24,503 nucleotides of DNA, taken from CAYFPS01 sp964345075 (GTDB lineage Bacteria; CAIWAD01). Below the pieces are notes generated by a model. The model searched no databases. It saw only the letters and a program-made list of their open reading frames with translations, and was not told the origin of the DNA. Made by a program: the position numbers and the translations under genes. Positions within the stretch are counted from its first letter, which is position 1, and every line of letters begins with the position of its first letter. Location: NCBI GenBank assembly GCA_964345075.1, contig CAYFPS010000033.1, positions 1 to 24,503 on the forward strand. Direction: 5' to 3'. Positions 7,038-12,429 of this stretch are shown in pieces.

Positions 7038-8330
7038 CTAGATATAATGCAGGCGCTTTGCCTCGGCGGTCAGCTCCTCACGGAACTGGGGGGCTGAGAT
7101 ATCGATCAGGGCCTGTGCGCGCTGGCGCAGGCTTTTGCCGTGCAGGTAGGCCACGCCGAACTCAGTGACCACATAATGCACGTCGGCACGGCTGGTAACC
7201 ACACCGGCACCTGGCGCGAGCGTGGGCACAATGCGACTCATCGCATCACCCTTGGCGGTCGCGGGCAGTGCAATGATCGGCTTGCCCCCTTTTGAGCGGG
7301 CAGCGCCGCGAATGAAATCAACCTGACCGCCAAAGCCGCTGTAAATGCGGGTTCCGATCGAGTCGCTGTTGACCTGCCCGGTCAGATCCACCGAGAGCGC
7401 GCTGTTGATCGCCACCATGTTGTCGTTTTTCGCAACGTTGAAGGGATCGTTGACGTAATCGCTGGGATGGAATTCGATCAGCGGATTGTCGGCCACAAAA
7501 TCATAGAGCTGGCGACTGCCCATGCAGAAGCTGGCGACCAGCTTGCCCGGATGCAGGGTCTTGCGGTCGTTGGTGATCACGCCTTCTTCCACCAGCTTGA
7601 CCACGCCGTCGCTGAACATCTCCGTGTGAATACCCAGCTCGCGCTTGTCTTCCAGGTAGAGCAGCACGGCATCCGGAATGCCGCCAATCCCCATCTGCAG
7701 CGTTGCGCCGTCTTCAATCAGGCTGGCCACATTCTGCCCGATGCTCTTGTTGCGATCACTGACCGTGCCCTGTACGATCTCGACCAGCGGATCATCCACC
7801 TCCACGAAAGCCTTGATCTTGGACGCATGGATGAAGTTGTCGCCGTGGACACGCGGCATGCGCGGGTTGACCTGGGCGATCACCATTTTGGCCGCTTCTG
7901 TAGCGGGCTTGGTTACTTCCGCGCCAATCCCGTAGCTGCAGAAGCCGTGCTCGTCGGGCGGTGATACATGGATAATCGAAACATCAATCGGGTATTCGTG
8001 GCGAAAGAGCGCGGGAATCTCGGAGAGGAAGACCGGCACATAATCGGCCCGCCCGTCATTCACTGCCTCACGCACATTCGCGCCCGTGAAGAGCGCCGTG
8101 TGATGGAAGTGTCCTTTCATCGATTCTTCGATGTAAGGCGCAGGATTGAAGGTGAGAATATGGATGATCTCCACGTCCTCAAGCTCGGGGCCTCTGGCGC
8201 TTAGCGCATTGACCAGACGAGTGGGAATGGCGCAGCCGGGATGGATGTGCACATTGTCACCGCTCTTGACAAAGGAAACCGCTTCTTCAGCCGTAATGCA
8301 GCGTTCGCGGTAGCGAGTGGTCCAGCTCAT
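7038..8330 (-). CDS. Acyl-CoA:acetate / 4-hydroxybutyrate CoA-transferase family
   Basis: A 430-residue enzyme of the acetyl-CoA hydrolase/transferase family (Cat1, AbfT, 4-hydroxybutyrate CoA-transferase). The glutamate that carries the CoA thioester intermediate is E237 in GIHTEMFSDG. The glycine-rich segment MGIGGIPDAV (about 212-221) and the C-terminal AYLHGKSLRQRA region also fit. Length is normal. The exact acyl substrate (4-hydroxybutyrate, butyrate, succinate or acetate) cannot be read from sequence. Its ATG overlaps the stop of the Ald-like gene as ATGA, so the two are translationally coupled, suggesting a joint role in amino-acid or acid fermentation. A UUCG terminator follows. Confidence 0.9.
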   Translation of the reverse strand: MSWTTRYRERCITAEEAVSFVKSGDNVHIHPGCAIPTRLVNALSARGPELEDVEIIHILTFNPAPYIEESMKGHFHHTALFTGANVREAVNDGRADYVPVFLSEIPALFRHEYPIDVSIIHVSPPDEHGFCSYGIGAEVTKPATEAAKMVIAQVNPRMPRVHGDNFIHASKIKAFVEVDDPLVEIVQGTVSDRNKSIGQNVASLIEDGATLQMGIGGIPDAVLLYLEDKRELGIHTEMFSDGVVKLVEEGVITNDRKTLHPGKLVASFCMGSRQLYDFVADNPLIEFHPSDYVNDPFNVAKNDNMVAINSALSVDLTGQVNSDSIGTRIYSGFGGQVDFIRGAARSKGGKPIIALPATAKGDAMSRIVPTLAPGAGVVTSRADVHYVVTEFGVAYLHGKSLRQRAQALIDISAPQFREELTAEAKRLHYI

Positions 8331-9489
8331 GCTTTGCCTCCGCAGGCTTCGCTGTGCAGGCGTGACAGCTCATCATCAAGATTGCCGATAGCCTTGCCGT
8401 AAAGCTGGGCCAGCAGCGGGTGGATCACCTTGCCGCCGCAGGTCACAACCGATTCGCGCAGTCCGGCATCCTTCAAAATCACATCGGCCACGCAGCCAGA
8501 ATCACCAAAACGCAAAAGCAGCGGCGCAATGTTCACGGACAGCGCGCGGCTGGATGTGCGACAGACCAGGCTGGGCAGATTGGGAATGCAGCAATGGACG
8601 ACGCCTTCGGCGATGTAGGTGGGGCTCTCGATGGTGGTGGGCCGGCTGGTCTCGAAACAGCCGCCCATATCGACGGAGGTATCAACCACCACGGCACCCT
8701 GCTTCATGTCACGCACCATTTCGCGGCTGACCACGTGAGGCGTGCGGTCGCCCGGCTGGCTGATGGCGCCAATAGCGATATCCGCAAAGGAAAGCGCGTG
8801 GCGAATGTTCTTGGGCGTGGCCATCATGGTCGAGACGGGCCCCAGCTTCTCCATGACGCGCCTTAAGGCAGCGATATCACGATCCAGCATCACGACCTGC
8901 GCGCCCATGCCCAGCGCCATGCGAGCGGCCACCGTGCCCAGCACGCCTGNNNNNNNNNNGCACCCAGAATGGTAACCACCGCGCCGCTCATGCCCGGAAT
9001 GGCTCCCAGCAGTAGCCCGCGCCCGCCGTGATCGCTCAGCAGGTAGTTTGCGCCGAACTGTACGGCGAGCTGGCCGGCGATCTCGCTCATGGCCATGACC
9101 AGCGGCTTGCGGCCATCGCCATCGCTGATCAATTCCATGCCCAGAGCCAGCGTGCCTTCGCTGATCAGGCAGTCAAGCAGCTTGTTGCGGCCGGCAGCCA
9201 ACTGCAGGAAACTGACCAGCACCTTGCCCGGCGCGATCATGTCCACTTCTTCTTCTCTGGGGCTCAGGACCTTGACGACCACATCGCCGCGGGCATAAGC
9301 CTCCTCGGCTGAATAGACAATGGACGCGCCCGCATCCTGATAGTCCTGATTGCTGTAATGGGAGGCTTCGCCCGCCCCCGCCTGCACGAAGACCTCGTGA
9401 CCATTGGCCACAAGCGTCCCGACTCCTGAGGGAATCAACGCCACACGGTTTTCTCCGCGGCGGATTTCCCTGACCAGACTGAATTGCAT
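8327..9489 (-). CDS. ald: Alanine dehydrogenase-like NAD(P)-dependent enzyme, interrupted by an assembly gap
   Basis: An Ald/PNT-family protein of about 383 residues once the gap is closed. R15 (ENRVALIP) and K73 (VVVKVLSP) match the substrate-binding Arg and Lys of alanine dehydrogenase. VVDTSVDMGGCFETSRPTT carries the conserved Asp and the family signature. At the position of the active-site His (FLHLAA in typical Ald) this protein has Q96 (SFLQLAA), which is unusual, so substrate or activity may differ. The ten N at 8950-8959 fall in the Rossmann loop; joining the flanks with a one-base overlap gives ILGAGVLGTVAARMA, a perfect GxGxxG in one frame. The reading frame is therefore intact and the apparent frameshift is an artefact. 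ATG start with GGAG upstream; ATGA overlap with the CoA-transferase gene. Confidence 0.88.
8950..8959. other. Assembly gap (10 N) inside the ald-like gene
   Basis: The flanks read GGTGC and CAGGCGTG on the minus strand. Overlapping them by one C restores Gly-Ala-Gly-Val-Leu-Gly and makes the gene 1152 bases, divisible by three. The true gap is thus about minus one base, not ten. Confidence 0.9.
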
Positions 9490-9641
9490 CGTGACTCCGG
9501 CTTTTAGCTGATGGCCGACCTTCCCTTGTCGACACGATTCACACTTCCTTTCTCAAGAATCATGCCAAAAGTGAAGGCCATGGCGGACAGTCAGTTAGCT
9601 TTTAATGGCGATTTTCACTTGCCCAGATTTGGGAATGTGGT

Positions 9642-9670
9642 GGGGTGAGGGGGGGGGAAATGGGAAGGGG
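9642..9670 (+). other. Potential G-quadruplex tract
   Basis: On the plus strand: GGGG, TGA, nine G, AAAT, GGG, AA, GGGG. This satisfies the four-run G3+ N1-7 pattern. It lies about 150-180 bp upstream of the ald-like start, on the template strand for that gene. Confidence 0.6.
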
Positions 9671-9703
9671 TGGAAGAAAGGCAGATTGCAGATTGATGAT
9701 TGC

Positions 9704-9739
9704 TGTCCCCGCTTTCCTCCCGCCTGCGCGGGCGTGACA
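9704..9739. repeat. REP-like GC hairpin, copy c
   Basis: TGTCCCCGCTTTCCT is followed by CCCGC (9719-9723), CTGC loop and GCGGG (9728-9732), then CGTGACAG. Reverse-complement arrangement of copy b. Flanked by heptamers. Confidence 0.7.
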
Positions 9740-9784
9740 GGCGTTAGGCGTTAGTCGTCAGCAAGCCAGTGGGTCAGTAAAGTT

Positions 9785-9830
9785 CTGGCTGGTACCTGGT
9801 AGCTGATAGCTGATAGCTGGTAGCTAATGC
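9785..9830. repeat. CTGGTAG heptamer array
   Basis: Units CTGGCTG, GTACCTG and then, in a shifted phase, CTGGTAG, CTGATAG, CTGATAG, CTGGTAG and CTAATGC, each seven bases long. Confidence 0.75.
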
Positions 9831-9837
9831 TTGAAAA

Positions 9838-9881
9838 GTGTCAGGCACGTGCCAGACACGTGTCTGGCACCGGTTGGACAC
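9838..9881. repeat. Four 11-bp palindromic units
   Basis: Units GTGTCAGGCAC, GTGCCAGACAC, GTGTCTGGCAC and CGGTTGGACAC lie end to end. Units 2 and 3 together (9849-9870) form a perfect 22-bp palindrome. The GTGCC...GGCAC style resembles REP palindromes that accompany REP-associated tyrosine transposases in other genomes; no such transposase is in the window. Confidence 0.8.
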
Positions 9882-9958
9882 CCGCCTCGAAGCAACACCC
9901 TTCTGTCAACCAGTCCTGACATCACCACAACTGCAGTTCCCGACAGAGTTCCCGATTG

Positions 9959-9976
9959 CCCCCGCTTCCGCGGGGG
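9959..9976. repeat. REP-like GC hairpin, copy d
   Basis: CCCCCGC, TTCC loop, GCGGGGG, followed by TGACAGGGGGTGACG. Closest to copy a. Confidence 0.75.
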
Positions 9977-9984
9977 TGACAGGG

Positions 9985-10145
9985 GGTGACGATTGTTGAT
10001 TGCAGATTGATGATTGCAGATTTGGACAATGACGAATTACGAATGACGAAGGACGAGTGCAGAGGCCTAACGACTGACGACTGACGACTAACGCCTGACG
10101 ACTGGCTACTGGCTACTGGCTGCTTCTTCAGGCTAACGCCTGACG
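9985..10145. repeat. Mixed heptamer array whose unit changes along its length
   Basis: TTGTTGA, TTGCAGA, TTGATGA and TTGCAGA give way to TGACGAA, TTACGAA and TGACGAA, then to TAACGAC, TGACGAC, TGACGAC, TAACGCC and TGACGAC, then TGGCTAC, TGGCTAC and TGGCTGC, and finally TAACGCC and TGACGCC. The 7-bp step is held for most of the stretch while the unit drifts. Confidence 0.75.
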
Positions 10146-10150
10146 CCTCT

Positions 10151-10170
10151 GTCCCCGCGAAAGCGGGGAC
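10151..10170. repeat. REP-like GC hairpin, copy e, just 3' of uvrC
   Basis: GTCCCCGC, GAAA loop and GCGGGGAC form a perfect 8-bp stem about 38 nt past the uvrC stop. It may serve as the 3' end structure of the long operon, but no T-run follows on the minus strand. Confidence 0.7.
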
Positions 10171-10207
10171 CGCTAACGCCTGACGCCTCTTCTCTATCAG
10201 CTATTTG

Positions 10208-12022
10208 CTACAAAAACGCCATCAACCGTTCCACCAGCACCGGCCCCATGCCTTCCACGGCAAGCAGCTCTTCGCGCGTGGCGGCTTTCAGGCCGCTTAG
10301 CCCGCCAAAGTGCTCCAGCAGGCGATCGCGCAGGCGGGGGCCAAGATTCCTTACGCCGGCCAGGGGATCGGGAATGGCCTCCTTGGCGCGCAGCTTGCGG
10401 TTGAAGGTGATGGCAAAGCGGTGGGCTTCGTTTCGTACATGCTGCAGCAGGCGGTTGCTGGCGCTGTCCTTCGGCACATTCAGCGGGAACTCTTCTTCAG
10501 GCACAAAGACTTCTTCCAGCCTCTTGGCCAGACCGATCACGGGCTGATCGCCAATGCCCAGCTCCTTTAAAACCTTGAAGGCGCGTCCCAGCTGCCCCTT
10601 GCCACCGTCAATCAGTATCAGATCGGGCAGCGGCTTGCCTTCGTCCACCAGCCGCGAGTAGCGCCGCCGCACGACCTCTTCCATGGATGCAAAGTCGTCG
10701 ATCCCTTTCACCTCGCGAATCCGGAAATGGCGATAGTCGCGCTTCAAGGGACGCCCGTCCTGAAAGACCACCAGACTGGCCACGGTCGCCTTGCCGCCAA
10801 AATGGCTGATATCGAAGCCTTCGATCCTGCGCGGCGGGCTTTTCAGGTGCAGATCACGGGCCAGGGCCTTCAGCGCTTCAGGCGTGCGCTCGCGGCGCAT
10901 GCGGCGCAGTTCCTGTTCGTCCAGCAGGCCACGGGCATTCTGTCTGGCCAGATCAATCAGCCCGCGCTTTTCGCCTTTCTGTGGCACATGCAGGCGGGGG
11001 GCGCGGCTGGCGGTCTCCTCCGCGTGACGCTTCAGCCACGCCTCGAACAGATCCCGCTCGGCCACTTCGGCAGAGAGCCAGATCTCCCGCGGAAACTCTT
11101 CAGACTGGCTGTAATAGTTGATCAGAAAGGCCTTCAGCTGCGCGGGCTCGTCTTCCTCCAGACTGCCTGCCAGAAAGTTGTGGAAGCGGCCCAGCAGCCT
11201 GCCCTCGCGCACACGCAAAAGTACGGCGCAGGCGCGATTGTCCTCCCTGGCCATGGCGATCACATCCACGGCTTCTTCCGGTCTGCCTTCCATGCGGTGA
11301 TGTCCGGCCAGGCTGTCCAGAGCCTTCAGGGCATCCCGGTGCAGGGCAGCCTGCTCGTAATCCATGCGCCCGGCAGCCTCGGCCATGGCCGCTTCTTCAC
11401 GCTGTCGCCACTCTTTCTGCCTGCCGCGCAGGCATTCCACCAGCGCGCCCACGGCACGGGCGTAGTCCTCAACTGATTGTCTACCTTCGCAAGGGCCAAA
11501 ACACTTGCCGATGTGATAGTCCAGGCAGATCTGATGGCGGCGCTTCTCGATGCTTGGCTCGCTGATCGCCAGATCACATTCGCGAATCCCCAGACTGGCC
11601 CGGGCCGACCTCAGAAAAGCACGCAGGCCCTTGACTTCCGTGTAGGGGCCAAAGTAGCGGCTGCCATCCTTCACTCGTTTTCGTGTTACAAAGATGCGCG
11701 GGTAGAGTTCGCGTGTGACACGCACATAGGGATAGCTCTTGTCGTCCTTCAGCAGAATGTTGTAGCGCGGGGCATGCTGCTTGATCAGGTTGTTCTCGAG
11801 GATCAGCGCGTCAAGCTCACTTGCTGTCTCGATGCATTCCAGCGAAGCCGCGCGCCGAAGCATGACCGTGATCGTCGCCCTGCCATCCCCGCCAGCCGCG
11901 TAGCTCCTTAAGCGCTGGCGCAGATTGCGCGCCTTGCCTACATAGAGCACCTTGCCTTTTGTATCACGAAAAAGGTAAACGCCCGAGCGGCTTGGGTAAA
12001 GGGCAGGATCAAAGGTAAACAC
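10208..12022 (-). CDS. uvrC: UvrABC system protein C (excinuclease subunit)
   Basis: A 604-residue UvrC, which makes the dual incision around DNA lesions in nucleotide excision repair. The N-terminal GIY-YIG nuclease is seen in SGVYLFRD...KVLYVGKARN (13-33). Four cysteines at C149, C166, C174 and C178 (ICLDYHIGKCFGPC) match the cluster ligands reported for the E. coli protein. The UvrB-binding UVR motif lies at about 200-235. The C-terminal RNase H-like nuclease shows GFDISHFGG and LILIDGGKGQ, followed by helix-hairpin-helix motifs at the end (NLGPRLRDRLLEHFGG and EGMGPVLVERLM). The start is GTG. It follows mce by 5 nt and is the last gene of the long co-directional string; uvrA and uvrB are not here. 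Confidence 0.97.
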   Translation of the reverse strand: MFTFDPALYPSRSGVYLFRDTKGKVLYVGKARNLRQRLRSYAAGGDGRATITVMLRRAASLECIETASELDALILENNLIKQHAPRYNILLKDDKSYPYVRVTRELYPRIFVTRKRVKDGSRYFGPYTEVKGLRAFLRSARASLGIRECDLAISEPSIEKRRHQICLDYHIGKCFGPCEGRQSVEDYARAVGALVECLRGRQKEWRQREEAAMAEAAGRMDYEQAALHRDALKALDSLAGHHRMEGRPEEAVDVIAMAREDNRACAVLLRVREGRLLGRFHNFLAGSLEEDEPAQLKAFLINYYSQSEEFPREIWLSAEVAERDLFEAWLKRHAEETASRAPRLHVPQKGEKRGLIDLARQNARGLLDEQELRRMRRERTPEALKALARDLHLKSPPRRIEGFDISHFGGKATVASLVVFQDGRPLKRDYRHFRIREVKGIDDFASMEEVVRRRYSRLVDEGKPLPDLILIDGGKGQLGRAFKVLKELGIGDQPVIGLAKRLEEVFVPEEEFPLNVPKDSASNRLLQHVRNEAHRFAITFNRKLRAKEAIPDPLAGVRNLGPRLRDRLLEHFGGLSGLKAATREELLAVEGMGPVLVERLMAFL

Positions 12023-12027
12023 GGGCC

Positions 12028-12429
12028 TTAGCCCTCGCTTAGTTCCAGCAGCACGCCCGATGAGCTTTTGGGATGAACAAAGGCAATGCGCTTGCCGCCC
12101 GCACCCAGGCGCGGAACTTCATCAATCAGGCGGGCGCCCTCGGCCTTCAAGCGGGCCAGAGTGGCCTCGATATCGGAAACATTCAGGGCGATGTGATGCA
12201 GGCCGGGACGATTGCTTTCAAGAAAGCGTGCGATCGGGCTTTCCGGTGATGTCGGTTCCAGAAGCTCGATATGGCTTTCGCCAGCCTCGCCCATGGCCAC
12301 CATCACCTGCTGATCGGCTACTTCTTCGCGCTCGTGGAAGTGCATGCCCAGCTGGTCGCGCCAGAAGCCAAGAGCTTCATCCAGATTCCTGACGGCGATT
12401 CCGATGTGATCCACACGACCGATCTTCAT
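12028..12429 (-). CDS. mce: Methylmalonyl-CoA epimerase
   Basis: A 133-residue vicinal-oxygen-chelate protein that interconverts (S)- and (R)-methylmalonyl-CoA in propionate metabolism. The expected metal-site residues are H8 (VDHIGIAV), E55 (HIELLEP, Q or E in the family), H79 (LHHIALNV) and E129 (VLLELSE). Length is standard. Its ATG immediately follows the dinG TAA and it ends 5 nt before uvrC, so it is embedded between two DNA-repair genes. No mutase genes are seen. Other VOC enzymes (glyoxalase I) are less likely given the HPKSSSGVLLELSE ending typical of epimerases. Confidence 0.93.
   Translation of the reverse strand: MKIGRVDHIGIAVRNLDEALGFWRDQLGMHFHEREEVADQQVMVAMGEAGESHIELLEPTSPESPIARFLESNRPGLHHIALNVSDIEATLARLKAEGARLIDEVPRLGAGGKRIAFVHPKSSSGVLLELSEG

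Larger units (their letters stand above)
9490..10207. other. Repeat-rich intergenic region between uvrC and the ald-like gene
   Basis: No gene is seen. Next to the ald-like start is about 140 bp of ordinary leader, which must hold its promoter, though no convincing -35/-10 pair stands out. Then come a G-run cluster (9642-9670), ATTGCAG heptamers, a REP-like element (9704-9739), CTGGTAG heptamers (9785-9830), an 11-bp palindromic array (9838-9881), an unremarkable 75 bp, another REP-like hairpin (9959-9976), mixed heptamers (9985-10145) and a last hairpin (10151-10170) close to the uvrC stop. Confidence 0.8.

Noticed and set aside
6647..7168. 173-residue plus-strand open frame, and similar frames at 470-847, 5839-6085 and 6096-6342
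   Set aside because: They lie in the hairpin repeats, occur on both strands, and their peptides repeat only because the DNA does.
8327..9489. Frameshifted pseudogene reading of the ald-like gene (and of accC and apt)
   Set aside because: The frame change comes only from the ten-N placeholders; conserved motifs rejoin when the gap length is corrected.
9552..9568. Sigma-54-like site TTGGCATGATTCTTGAG on the minus strand upstream of the ald-like gene
   Set aside because: The -24 half is good, but the essential GC of the -12 element is GA, and no activator gene is nearby.
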